From Spirosoma panaciterrae DSM 21099 (lineage in GTDB: Bacteria; Bacteroidota; Bacteroidia; Cytophagales; Spirosomataceae), in NCBI RefSeq assembly GCF_000374025.1, contig NZ_KB893217.1:62001-126000 (forward strand): a stretch of 64,000 nt of DNA, in the 5' to 3' direction. This document shows positions 16,176 through 24,447 of the stretch, piece after piece. The translations under genes were made by a program, and so were the position numbers. The notes below the pieces were generated by a model. It was not told where the DNA came from and did no database searches. It worked only from the letters and a program-made list of their open reading frames with translations. How positions within the stretch are numbered: the stretch's first letter is position 1; the number at the start of each line of letters is the position of its first letter.

Positions 16176-18403
16176 ACGAGCTTAAACGTCTTATATCGTC
16201 AGTTACTTATCAGCTATACGCCAACGTATTGCTGCGCTGTTTGCTGGTAGCCACTGCGGTTTATTTGGTGGCGATCACTTTTACGGGTTCAATAAGCTGG
16301 TCGTTGGTAAGCGCCCTGGTCGGATTTGGCGCCTGTGCTTTTGTCAACAAACTGTATCAGGATAAAAAACCGCAGGCCATACGGCTCATTCACCAGACCG
16401 TTGGTGATGCCGAATACAGCCTTCCTTTACTGACCAAACCTCAGCTCAATCTGGCCGAACAACTCCAGCTCGACCGGCTCAATCAGCAGGTGCAACAGGT
16501 GCAAATACCCCTGGTTGTGCTATCGAAAGCTGGACTTTACAGCCTGTTTTTACTACTCGCTCTGGGCGTTTATGTAGGCTATCCTCGTTTACAGGCGGCT
16601 TCATCACACAATAACTCGAAAAAGAAAAACTTCTTATCGACACTGTTGCCTGAGCAAAAACCGGCTGCCCCAACCTTCGAGTCGGCCAGCCTACGCATCG
16701 CTCCCCCTGCGTACACACGCCTACCCGAAACCAATTCGTCGAATCTGAATGCTTCGTCGATAGTGGGAGCTACCCTAACCTGGCGTGTTCAATTTAGCGG
16801 TTCCGATCATTTGTCTGTAAAATTGGTGGGTAGCAAAGGGCAGGAGTTGGCCTTCAAAGCGTCGGGTACTGATTTTGTGTATCAGGATCGGTTGATCAAT
16901 TCGGGCCTGTATGCGATTAAGGCTTACTGGCGTACCGAACGCAACAAAGACTCGCTGATCTATCAATCCGACTTTTACCGCCTGGAAGCCCGGCCCGATC
17001 TGGCCCCTAAAATTGAGCCGGATTCAAAAGAATTGTATCGGTATCATTATCTGAAAGACTCAAAAACGCTGAACATCGGGGCTCGTATTTCCGATGATTT
17101 CAGTGTGGCACAAACCTTTATTGTGGCCACGGTGGCGCGGGGCTCGGGCGAAAACGTGAAGTTTCGGGAAGTAAAAATGCCGCTGGGCCCAACCAATTTC
17201 AAAGACTCCCGACTCACTAAAACCATTGACCTGAAAGCGCTGAACTTTGCCCCCGGCGATGAGCTGTATTACTACTGGGCAGCCTTCGACAACCGCCAAC
17301 CCGAACCCAATTTCACGAAATCAGACACCTACTTTGTCGTCTATAAAGACACCACAAAGGCCGAAGAAAGCGAACTGGCGACTATGGCGGTTAACATTAT
17401 GCCGGAGTATTTCCGCAGCCAACGCCAGATCATCATCGATACAGAAAAACTGATTGCTGGCCGGAAGAAGATGGCGACCAAGCCTTTCAACAGCCAATCC
17501 AACGAAATTGGCTTCGACCAGAAAGCCCTTCGACTCCGTTATGGTCAGTTTTTGGGCGAAGAGTTCGAGAAATCCATTGGGGGCGGAGGCCCTCCACCTG
17601 ATGCGGCTCCGGTATCAGGTATGGCCGCTGTAGAAGCCTACATGCACAAGCACGATGAAGGCGAAGGAGACCACTCTGGGCCTGCTCATGCCCACCACGA
17701 CGATGACGACGATGAGCATGGTCACGACCATAATCATGGTGGAGGTACGAGCGACGACAAAGATCCGCTGGCGGCCCTTATGGAACAATACGTCCATAAT
17801 CATGATGATGCCGAAACCAATACCTTCCACGAACAATCGACGCGTTCGCTGCTGAAAATGGCGCTGGAAAATATGTGGCAGTCGGAATTGCATTTACGGC
17901 TTTATGAACCCGAGAAAGCGCTTCCCTACGAACAGGAAGCCCTGAAATACCTGAAACTGTCGCAGCAAAAAGCGCGGTCGTACGTAAAGAAAACCGGATT
18001 CGACCCTCCGCAAACCAAAGAGAAAGAGACCCGACTTACCGGCGAGTTCAAAAACGTAACCGATGCCTTCCGCCAGGATCGGCGGTACAGTCAACAACGA
18101 ATCGAAGCACTGGTAGCAGACGTATTGGGGTATCTGGATCTTGCTCAACTGACGAATCAGCAAAAGCAAACGACCCAGCAACTGGGTAATGCCCTGGCCG
18201 ATCAGGTTGTAAACAGTGGGTTATCCAACTGGTCGGTGCTGGCTACCCTACAGAAATTAGCGACCGGAAAGCCCTTGTCGACTCCCGAAAAAATCAGCCT
18301 GAAAACAAAGCTTTATGCCTTATCAGGTGCATCGGAACGAACTGGCCCAGCTTATGTCAGCGACCGAAAGTTGCAACAAGCCTTCTGGCAACATTTGAAA
18401 TAA
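16172..18403 (+). CDS. large membrane protein of the MoxR operon (DUF4175-like) with a His/Asp-rich segment
   Basis: 743 residues. Two membrane spans lie near residues 20-58 and a third near 118-138, so most of the protein is extracytoplasmic. The middle contains Ig-like beta segments (RIAPPAYTRLPETN, WRVQFSGSDHLSVKLVG) and the C-terminal third is helical (EKALPYEQEALKYLKLSQ). At about residues 489-555 is a His/Asp/Glu-rich stretch with runs such as HAHHDDDDDEHGHDHNHGG, which could bind divalent metals. The overall layout resembles DUF4175-type proteins found with MoxR and DUF58, but I am not certain of the family. Starts at ATG overlapping the previous stop. Confidence 0.72.
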   Translation: MNELKRLISSVTYQLYANVLLRCLLVATAVYLVAITFTGSISWSLVSALVGFGACAFVNKLYQDKKPQAIRLIHQTVGDAEYSLPLLTKPQLNLAEQLQLDRLNQQVQQVQIPLVVLSKAGLYSLFLLLALGVYVGYPRLQAASSHNNSKKKNFLSTLLPEQKPAAPTFESASLRIAPPAYTRLPETNSSNLNASSIVGATLTWRVQFSGSDHLSVKLVGSKGQELAFKASGTDFVYQDRLINSGLYAIKAYWRTERNKDSLIYQSDFYRLEARPDLAPKIEPDSKELYRYHYLKDSKTLNIGARISDDFSVAQTFIVATVARGSGENVKFREVKMPLGPTNFKDSRLTKTIDLKALNFAPGDELYYYWAAFDNRQPEPNFTKSDTYFVVYKDTTKAEESELATMAVNIMPEYFRSQRQIIIDTEKLIAGRKKMATKPFNSQSNEIGFDQKALRLRYGQFLGEEFEKSIGGGGPPPDAAPVSGMAAVEAYMHKHDEGEGDHSGPAHAHHDDDDDEHGHDHNHGGGTSDDKDPLAALMEQYVHNHDDAETNTFHEQSTRSLLKMALENMWQSELHLRLYEPEKALPYEQEALKYLKLSQQKARSYVKKTGFDPPQTKEKETRLTGEFKNVTDAFRQDRRYSQQRIEALVADVLGYLDLAQLTNQQKQTTQQLGNALADQVVNSGLSNWSVLATLQKLATGKPLSTPEKISLKTKLYALSGASERTGPAYVSDRKLQQAFWQHLK

Positions 18404-18455
18404 CGGCTATCTGTACAATAGCACACAGAGTATCGCCCTTCGTCAACAAACAAAA

Positions 18456-20120
18456 ATGCATACCACCGTCAACTGGACTTCACCGATTAACTGGCTTATC
18501 GCCCTGGTTCTTGTGGCTTTGCTGGTAATTCAGGTCTGGCTTATTGCCCGTAACGCGTCGTTGTCGACCACTCGCAAATGGATTCGGGGCATTTTGAACG
18601 GGCTACTTTGGCTACTGCTGGTAGGCTATTTCCTACAGATTCAATGGCCTGTCGATCGGGCCAGTACCCATGCGTTGCTCATTGGTGATGAGGTTCCTTC
18701 CACTTTTTCCCGGCAGATCAAAGACAGCCTGCACCTCTCAAAAAGTTTTACCAGTCGGAATTTCAAACCGAACTATGATTCAGTAACGCTGATTGGCCAA
18801 CAGTTTCCGGCCGAATTACTAACGCAACTGAGCGACACCCGTATTCGATGGGTTCCCTATAATGCTCCCGATGCGTTGCAGGCTATTCACTGGAAGGGTA
18901 TTGTCCGACAGGGCGAAATACAGCGCGTGACGGGCTCAGTAACTTCTTCGCAAGCCCAGTGGCTCCGGCTTCGGTTTGGCAACAAAACGCTCGACAGTTT
19001 ATCGCTGCACGAAGGCGTCAATCCATTTGCCTTTCAGTTTCCGGCGTTCGGCAAAGGGCATAGTCAGGTCGAACTCCTACTAGGTGGCACCGCACGAAGC
19101 ACAACGCCACTCGATACGATTCGTTTTTTTACCCGGCCTACTAAACCGCTCACTATACAATTTCTGCTAAGTAGCCCTGACTTTGAGAGCAAAACGCTGG
19201 CCGATTGGCTCGGCAAACAGGGGCATACGGTAACGGTCTCCGCTACTTTATCCAAAAACATCGGCAGCAATCTGACCATCAATCCATCAGGAAAATCAGC
19301 GACTAAAACGCCCCCCGATCTGATCATTGCCGAACCAGCCGATGCCGCCAACCCCATTCTTCGCAAAGCCATTGCCGATGGCAAGGCTGTTCTGTTTATC
19401 AACCTGACAAATCCCGAAACCGACAGTCGAGCCATCAATCAGGCATTGGGCAGTCGTTGGCAGGTACGTAAATTCTCGAATGAGCCCCAGGTTCCGGTTG
19501 GCAACGGCTTGAATGCCCTCCCCTATCGCTTTGTCGACCAGCCCACCCAGTTTGCCGTTTCCGGCCTTCCTATAGCCGTTCAGCGAGCGGTTGGCCGCGT
19601 TGGGGTTAGTCTGCTGTCCGAAACCTATCCACTTTCGTTGAGTGGTGATAGTGTAGCCTACAGCCGCATCTGGACAGCCACGTTGGCCCGGTTGTCGGCT
19701 TCAAATCAGAATACCGTTCAGGTCGATGCACCAATTTACAGCCACATCCAGCAAGCCATTACAGTCAATAATCCTACGAATCGACTTTCGGCGCTCCAGG
19801 TTGGTCAGGATACGGTTCGATTAGTAAATTCCCCCCTGAACGAAAATTCAATTACGGGCCAATCGTCGTTTGTTCAGGCTGGCTGGCTGGCAGTACAGGA
19901 TTCACTGGCATTGTATGTAGGCGGTCCAGACGGGGCTCAAACCAGCGACCCGCTGCGTGACAGGCAGGTTGTTCAGCAATTCCTGCTGGCCCACCAACAG
20001 ACTCTGTTAGCGCATGGTTCGATTGATCACACCCAAACCGCTTCGTTACCCAAGTCAACCTGGCTGATCCTGGTATTGCTATGCTTTACCGCGCTATGGG
20101 TAGAACCGAAAGTGCAGTAA
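18456..20120 (+). CDS. membrane protein ending the MoxR operon
   Basis: 554 residues. Two membrane spans near 13-34 and 43-62 are followed by a large extracytoplasmic part and a last span at about 535-549 (WLILVLLCFTALWV). The layout is like membrane proteins with an amidotransferase-like central domain at the end of MoxR-BatA operons (segments PPDLIIAEPADA and GKAVLFINLTNPETD). No catalytic residues were recognised. Its stop codon directly abuts the stop of the convergent GDPD gene, with no terminator between. Confidence 0.7.
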   Translation: MHTTVNWTSPINWLIALVLVALLVIQVWLIARNASLSTTRKWIRGILNGLLWLLLVGYFLQIQWPVDRASTHALLIGDEVPSTFSRQIKDSLHLSKSFTSRNFKPNYDSVTLIGQQFPAELLTQLSDTRIRWVPYNAPDALQAIHWKGIVRQGEIQRVTGSVTSSQAQWLRLRFGNKTLDSLSLHEGVNPFAFQFPAFGKGHSQVELLLGGTARSTTPLDTIRFFTRPTKPLTIQFLLSSPDFESKTLADWLGKQGHTVTVSATLSKNIGSNLTINPSGKSATKTPPDLIIAEPADAANPILRKAIADGKAVLFINLTNPETDSRAINQALGSRWQVRKFSNEPQVPVGNGLNALPYRFVDQPTQFAVSGLPIAVQRAVGRVGVSLLSETYPLSLSGDSVAYSRIWTATLARLSASNQNTVQVDAPIYSHIQQAITVNNPTNRLSALQVGQDTVRLVNSPLNENSITGQSSFVQAGWLAVQDSLALYVGGPDGAQTSDPLRDRQVVQQFLLAHQQTLLAHGSIDHTQTASLPKSTWLILVLLCFTALWVEPKVQ

Positions 20121-21155
20121 CTACTTCTGAATCATCGACAAAAGCAGTTCGGGCTCATTGGTAGTAATGTAATCGACGTGCTGCTCCAGTAGCCAGTTTA
20201 GCTCATTCTTATCGTTCACCGTCCAGACATTGGTCGTAAGTTTCCGCTGGCGGGCATCCTGAATCCAGGCTTCGTTTTTTCGAACCACATTCTGGTGGTA
20301 ATCGAACCCATTCAGATGATCGGCAACTAACTGTTCCGGGGTTTTATCGCCCATCAGGTACGAAACATTGGCTTCGGGACTTAGCGCTTTCACACTTTTG
20401 CAGACATCATAATCGAACGCAATGTAATCGACCCATGCCTGCGCTTTCATCTGATGAACCATATTAACCACCCGCTCTGTCAACGCCAGCGATCGTTCCT
20501 TACCAAGTCTTGACGTTTTGATTTCCAGAATCAGTTTGGTTTTTGTCTGCTTCATTCCTTCAGTCAGATAAGACGCCAGCGTTGGCAGCGATTCACCATT
20601 GCTTAGTTTAACCTTCGCCAGTTCGGCAGCCGGTGTTTTTTCGATTTCGATTTCCTGAATAGTATGATCGTGATTCACAAAAAGCACGGAGTCTGACGAC
20701 ATATGCACATCGAATTCACTACCCATACAACCTAAGGCAATGGCATTTTGTAGCGACTTAATCGAGTTTTCGGTTGTTCCCGCCTGTTTCCAGGCACCCC
20801 GGTGGGCGATCACCTGATTCCGAATAAACGCATCCTTCACTACCCGGAAGGTGTCACGGATCGTTCCTTTTGCTCCAACCCCTTCTACCAGTACATCGTA
20901 CCAGGGTTTATCGGCCGAAGCGGCTTCTGCTTTTATAGAAAGCTGGTTCGCCTTATCCAATGAAAAAAGCTTTGCAGTAGGGCCTTTCAACGTCAGCCGT
21001 TTGACCGCTTCTTTTGTCTGTACCGTACCGACGGTCAACGCAGATGGGGTATAGGTGTACTTAGTGAGCGAAAACACGGACTGCGCCATTCCAGACAAAA
21101 TGCCAACATGAGACATAGCAACGATCAGAAAAGCAGCTTTACCAGATAAGTTCAT
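20121..21155 (-). CDS. glycerophosphodiester phosphodiesterase family protein, exported
   Basis: About 344 residues from the ATG at 21155 (MNLSGKAAFLIVAMSHVG), giving a signal peptide ending near MAQS; an ATG at 21179 adds eight residues and is less likely. After an N-terminal beta domain of about 100 residues comes the GDPD core: IAHRGAWKQAGTTENS, GSEFDVHMSSD and VNHDHT supply the His, Glu and Asp of the family active site; LILEIKTS and the C-terminal NVWTVNDKNELNWLL complete the barrel. Substrates are glycerophosphodiesters or related lipids. It is monocistronic. Confidence 0.87.
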   Translation of the reverse strand: MNLSGKAAFLIVAMSHVGILSGMAQSVFSLTKYTYTPSALTVGTVQTKEAVKRLTLKGPTAKLFSLDKANQLSIKAEAASADKPWYDVLVEGVGAKGTIRDTFRVVKDAFIRNQVIAHRGAWKQAGTTENSIKSLQNAIALGCMGSEFDVHMSSDSVLFVNHDHTIQEIEIEKTPAAELAKVKLSNGESLPTLASYLTEGMKQTKTKLILEIKTSRLGKERSLALTERVVNMVHQMKAQAWVDYIAFDYDVCKSVKALSPEANVSYLMGDKTPEQLVADHLNGFDYHQNVVRKNEAWIQDARQRKLTTNVWTVNDKNELNWLLEQHVDYITTNEPELLLSMIQK

Positions 21156-21263
21156 GGAATCGTTAAGCAAATAGTTCAATAGAAAAGTGCGAGAATCGAC
21201 AGAGTTACTTTAATTTCCTTGCTTATTCTTGCAGGAACAGGGTGCGAATAACGGCTAAAAACA

Positions 21264-21295
21264 GAAAAAAGGTAACCCCATCGAGATTACCTTTT
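21264..21295 (-). terminator. terminator after the small membrane-protein genes
   Basis: A 9-base stem (21267-21275 with 21287-21295) reads on the minus strand as a hairpin followed by a T-run. It ends the minus-strand transcript from 21906. Confidence 0.75.
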
Positions 21296-21336
21296 CGTTA
21301 TGAATCGTTCACATTTCTATCAAGTACATCGGTTGG

Positions 21337-21567
21337 CTATCGGAGCGAACTCGAATCTACATTGGCTTTTTCGGTCGTTCGATCATGGTGACTATGCCCA
21401 GGACGCCCGTCGCAACCACCGTGATAGGCTCCATACGGATTCCCGTAATAGCCTTGGTGCCCCCAATAGTGATACCCTAACGACCGAGGGCCCACGAAAG
21501 CCATCAGTCCTCCGAAAGTGAGCGCAGCAGCAAGTACCACCGCCCAGGGATTTAATCGTTGTCTCAT
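21337..21567 (-). CDS. small membrane protein with Gly/His/Tyr-rich tail
   Basis: 76 residues. One membrane segment (WAVVLAAALTFGGLMAFVG) is followed by a tail rich in Tyr, Gly and His (GYHYWGHQGYYGNPYGAYHG) and ending in charged residues. No family was recognised. It lies 12 bases downstream of the 108-residue membrane-protein gene and is probably cotranscribed. The tail could bind metal or be structural; that is speculation. Confidence 0.65.
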   Translation of the reverse strand: MRQRLNPWAVVLAAALTFGGLMAFVGPRSLGYHYWGHQGYYGNPYGAYHGGCDGRPGHSHHDRTTEKANVDSSSLR

Positions 21568-21579
21568 TCGTTTCGTTGT

Positions 21580-21906
21580 TTAGATTGAGGTTGTTTCTTC
21601 ATTCGTTTTTGTTGCGGATGCCTTTCTGTCGGTGTAGCTACCACAGCGCCCCTGTTCAAAGCGTTGTTTAAACTGGCTATATTCTTCATCACTCATCTGC
21701 CGGATTTGATCGGCAAAAGCAGGCATGTAACCAAAGCCCCGTCGCCCCCATCTGCCCCGGCGAAACCGGCCACCTCCAAAAAGCCGGACCAGCGCACCCA
21801 CGATGACGAAAAACAGAATAACCCGAAGCAGGAAAAACGGCATGATGAATAGAGCCGCTCCTAAAAGCACTCCGGCCAGAATAGACCTTAACAAATTGGT
21901 GTTCAT
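21580..21906 (-). CDS. small membrane protein with a C-terminal DEE-QF motif
   Basis: 108 residues. Two adjacent hydrophobic stretches at about 5-43 (SILAGVLLGAALFIMPFFLL) precede an Arg/Gly-rich hinge (RFRRGRWGRRGFGY) and a helix QIRQMSDEEYSQFKQRFEQG. The last motif recurs in the sigma-factor neighbour at 22111-22449 (HQMTDEERAQFKTEWRRR). The two are likely paralogues with the same topology. The function is unknown; regulation of the nearby ECF sigma factor is one possibility. Confidence 0.7.
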   Translation of the reverse strand: MNTNLLRSILAGVLLGAALFIMPFFLLRVILFFVIVGALVRLFGGGRFRRGRWGRRGFGYMPAFADQIRQMSDEEYSQFKQRFEQGRCGSYTDRKASATKTNEETTSI

Positions 21907-22043
21907 AGTATTTGTGTTTAGTAGTTGTTCTAAATAGGATGACGGAGCAACGAAAAAATTACTTTATCGGTGTTGCTATTTTTTTCATTTTTCAATCCAG
22001 TACTTCAGCCCAATGACCGTCGCAGGTGAGCTGGGGGCGACCC

Positions 22044-22080
22044 CATAAAAAAACCTCACCAGATCATCCAGTGAGGTTTT
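22044..22080 (-). terminator. terminator after the sigma-factor operon
   Basis: A 10-base stem (22050-22059 with 22071-22080) reads on the minus strand as a hairpin followed by seven T residues. It ends the transcript carrying the ECF sigma factor and the membrane protein at 22111. Confidence 0.85.
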
Positions 22081-22110
22081 GCCCATTTACGTATGCGCTT
22101 ATTTACATCC

Positions 22111-22449
22111 TTAGTCATGGTTGCGCTTCCAGCCTCCCCAGCGTCGTCGCCATTCAGTTTTAAACTGGGCTCGTTCTTCATCGGTCATTTGATGCCATTT
22201 TTCGCGCCACTGATGGCCTCGCTCAAAAGGGGCTCTTCCGCCTGGTGAGTTGAACCGGAAGCCACCAAACAGAATCCGAAACAAGACCAGCAAGCCCAGC
22301 GCCTGCCAGTAAGTGACCACTTTTACCGGGGCCACAGCAACCAGCACCTGGTTCCATAGCCAGTAGACAATGTAGGTTATTCCCAACAGGGCAACCAGAA
22401 AAAACATCGGAAAAAAGCCAAACCGTCTTCGTCCGTAGCGGGGTCTCAT
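22111..22449 (-). CDS. small membrane protein downstream of the ECF sigma factor
   Basis: 112 residues from ATG 22449 (MRPRYGRRRFGFFPMFFLV); a longer ORF from 22515 would overlap the sigma gene and is less likely. Basic N-terminus, two membrane spans (about 13-32 and 44-63), then RFNSPGGRAPFERG and the helix HQMTDEERAQFKTEWRRR. It begins 4 bases after the sigma-factor stop, so the two are coupled. By place it could act as a membrane regulator (anti-sigma-like), but no known anti-sigma domain is visible. Confidence 0.72.
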   Translation of the reverse strand: MRPRYGRRRFGFFPMFFLVALLGITYIVYWLWNQVLVAVAPVKVVTYWQALGLLVLFRILFGGFRFNSPGGRAPFERGHQWREKWHQMTDEERAQFKTEWRRRWGGWKRNHD

Positions 22450-22453
22450 CGTC

Positions 22454-23005
22454 TTAAAGGTTATCGAGTTCGTCGTAAAGAGATTGTAGCCGCTTCCGCA
22501 AGTGCTGAACGGCATAACGTTTTCGGGAAATAATGGTTTTCAGGTTTTCGCCGGTTTCATCGGCAATCTCCTGTAAGGTACGGTCTTCCAGTTCATTCTG
22601 AACAAACACGGTACGCTGGTTTTCGGGCAGTTCGTCCAGTGCTCGCATAAGCTCTTCCCAGAAAACATCCTTAAAAAACTGGTCTTCAGGGGTTCGGGGA
22701 TCGGAAAGCAGAATTTCCCGGATACTCACATCGCCTTCGTCACCTTCAATCATCAGTTCCGACATCGGATCTTCTTTTTTCTTCCGATACACATCTGTGA
22801 TCCGATTACGGGCTACCTGATAAAGCCATCCGCTAATGCTCTCGATAGCATCCAGATCCACTACCCGGCTGAGCTGAAACCAGACATCCTGCAAAATATC
22901 TTCCGCATCCTCGTCCGAACGTACCTGCCCCCGGATAAACCGCGACAGCCGGCTTCCGTACTCTCTGACAGTACCAATGATGGTGCGTTTAGATGGTTCA
23001 GCCAT
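22454..23005 (-). CDS. ECF-type RNA polymerase sigma factor
   Basis: 183 residues. Region 2 reads SRFIRGQVRSDEDAEDILQDVWFQL (shown here as SDEDAEDILQDVWFQL, near 30-45) with WLYQVARNRITDVYRK near 60-75. Region 4 is LPENQRTVFVQNELEDRTL and QEIADETGENLKTIISRKR, a helix-turn-helix for the -35 element. No region 1 or 3, as usual for ECF factors. It redirects RNA polymerase to a regulon I cannot define. A 41-residue ORF ends 11 bases upstream and a membrane-protein gene starts 4 bases downstream. Confidence 0.92.
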   Translation of the reverse strand: MAEPSKRTIIGTVREYGSRLSRFIRGQVRSDEDAEDILQDVWFQLSRVVDLDAIESISGWLYQVARNRITDVYRKKKEDPMSELMIEGDEGDVSIREILLSDPRTPEDQFFKDVFWEELMRALDELPENQRTVFVQNELEDRTLQEIADETGENLKTIISRKRYAVQHLRKRLQSLYDELDNL

Positions 23006-23016
23006 AAAAAGATGTC

Positions 23017-23142
23017 TCAGGGTTTATCCCCATCCTGACCGGATGTCAGACGGTCAAAGGCTTCGAAGATTTTGGCTTTGTCAGGGTTATCGTGCCGGAT
23101 AATGAGCGATATGTTCTGTTGGCTTTCTGTTTCCGGTGCCAT
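23017..23142 (-). CDS. 41-residue small ORF leading the sigma-factor operon
   Basis: ATG at 23142 to TGA at 23017, found by reading the minus strand. It encodes a 41-residue hydrophilic peptide, MAPETESQQNISLIIRHDNP at the start and KIFEAFDRLTSGQDG near the end, with no signal or membrane segment. It lies 11 bases before the sigma-factor start and 21 bases after a TAGATTTG promoter element, exactly where a first gene should be. The amphipathic IFEAFDRL helix looks protein-like rather than random. It may be a real small regulator or a leader peptide that couples translation of the sigma factor. No family known to me. Confidence 0.55.
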   Translation of the reverse strand: MAPETESQQNISLIIRHDNPDKAKIFEAFDRLTSGQDGDKP

Positions 23143-23163
23143 GAGTATATCGGTTCAAGCCAC

Positions 23164-23171
23164 CAAATCTA
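23164..23171 (-). promoter_or_regulatory. candidate -7 element for the sigma-factor operon
   Basis: On the minus strand TAGATTTG matches the Bacteroidota -7 consensus TAnnTTTG. A TTTG at 23190-23187 could serve as the -33 box, but the 15-base spacing is shorter than usual. It lies about 20 bases before the small ORF. Confidence 0.4.
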
Positions 23172-23296
23172 TTCGTATCCAACCAACAAAAAAAATAGGC
23201 TCGCTGTGCCAATCCTAGCGACGCAATCTAAAAACTATTATCTTACCTCATCGTTTCCCCACAAAACGAGACCGTCATTTCTAACCCACAACACCA

Positions 23297-24397
23297 ATGC
23301 CCGTATTCACCCTCGGTATCGAAGAAGAGTTCCAAACCATTGACCCCAGCACCGGCGAGTTACGTTCGCATATGTCGAAGATTGTCGACGGTGGCCAGAT
23401 TGTCCTTCAGGAGCGCGTGAAAGCCGAAATGCACCAGGCCGTTGTTGAAGTTGGCACCAATATCTGCAACAATATTCAGGATGCCCGCCAGGAGGTGACG
23501 TACCTTCGCAAAATGATCATTGAGCTGGCCGAGAAACAAAATCTGAAAATTGCAGCCGCCGGTACGCACCCCTTCTCCGACTGGCAGGAGCAACTTATTA
23601 CGCCCAACGAACGCTACGACCGGCTGATCGAAGAAATGCGTGATGTGGCCCGTTCCAACCTGATTTTTGGGTTGCACGTACACGTCGGTATCGAAAGCCG
23701 GAACGAGGGAATTCAGATCATGAACGCCGTGCGGTATTTTCTGCCTCACATTTATGCGTTATCGACCAATTCACCCTTTTGGCGAGGGCGTAATACGGGT
23801 TTTAAATCGTATCGGTCGAAAGTGTTCGACAAGTTCCCGCGCACGGGTATTCCTGACTTCTTCTCATCGGCCGCTGAATACGATGAGTACATTAACCTAC
23901 TGGTAAAAACGGGTTGTATCGACAATGGCAAGAAAATCTGGTGGGACATCCGCTTGCATCCGTTTTTCAACACCATCGAATTCCGCATTTGTGATGTACC
24001 CATGCGGGTCGATGAAACCATTTGTCTGGCCGCCATCATGCAGGCACTTGTTGCCAAAATCTATAAACTTCACCAGCAGAATCTGAATTTCCGCCCCTAC
24101 CGACGCATTCTGATCAACGAAAATAAATGGCGGGCCGCCCGGTACGGTATCGAAGGAAAACTCATCGATTTTGGCAAGCAGGAGGAAGTGCCGACTCATC
24201 AGCTTATCCACGAATTGCTTAATTTTATTGACGACGTGGTGGATGAGTTGGGCTGCCGGGCCGAGTGCGAATACGTGCTGAAGATACTGGAAATGGGCAC
24301 CGGAGCCGACCGCCAACTGGCTGTTTTCCAACAAACCAACAGCCTCAAAAGCGTTGTTGATTATATTGTCGAGGAAACTTCTTTCGGCATCCTATAG
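23297..24397 (+). CDS. GCS2-family carboxylate-amine ligase (YbdK-like)
   Basis: 366 residues, beginning MPVFTLGIEEEFQTIDPSTG, the signature start of GCS2 enzymes (GIEEEF supplies active-site Glu residues). Further family segments are HPFSDWQEQLITPNERYDR, LIFGLHVHVGIESR and HPFFNTIEFRICDVPMRV. YbdK-type enzymes form an amide bond between a carboxylate (often Glu) and an amine such as Cys using ATP. The protein is about normal length for the family and cytoplasmic. It heads a same-strand run with an amidotransferase and an ATP-grasp-like gene, which suggests a dedicated conjugation pathway rather than ordinary glutathione synthesis. Confidence 0.9.
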   Translation: MPVFTLGIEEEFQTIDPSTGELRSHMSKIVDGGQIVLQERVKAEMHQAVVEVGTNICNNIQDARQEVTYLRKMIIELAEKQNLKIAAAGTHPFSDWQEQLITPNERYDRLIEEMRDVARSNLIFGLHVHVGIESRNEGIQIMNAVRYFLPHIYALSTNSPFWRGRNTGFKSYRSKVFDKFPRTGIPDFFSSAAEYDEYINLLVKTGCIDNGKKIWWDIRLHPFFNTIEFRICDVPMRVDETICLAAIMQALVAKIYKLHQQNLNFRPYRRILINENKWRAARYGIEGKLIDFGKQEEVPTHQLIHELLNFIDDVVDELGCRAECEYVLKILEMGTGADRQLAVFQQTNSLKSVVDYIVEETSFGIL

Positions 24398-24447
24398 TTA
24401 TTCTCTGAACCACCGTCGACAACTAACTAACTGCAATACAACCACCT

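Noticed and set aside
17615-17893. 92-codon antisense ORF over the His/Asp-rich stretch
   Set aside because: Its Met/Val-rich residues are just the complement of CAC/GAC repeats.
23092-23343. 83-codon plus-strand ORF before the GCS2 gene
   Set aside because: It overlaps the GCS2 start in another frame and has no recognisable protein pattern; the minus-strand 41-residue ORF is better supported.
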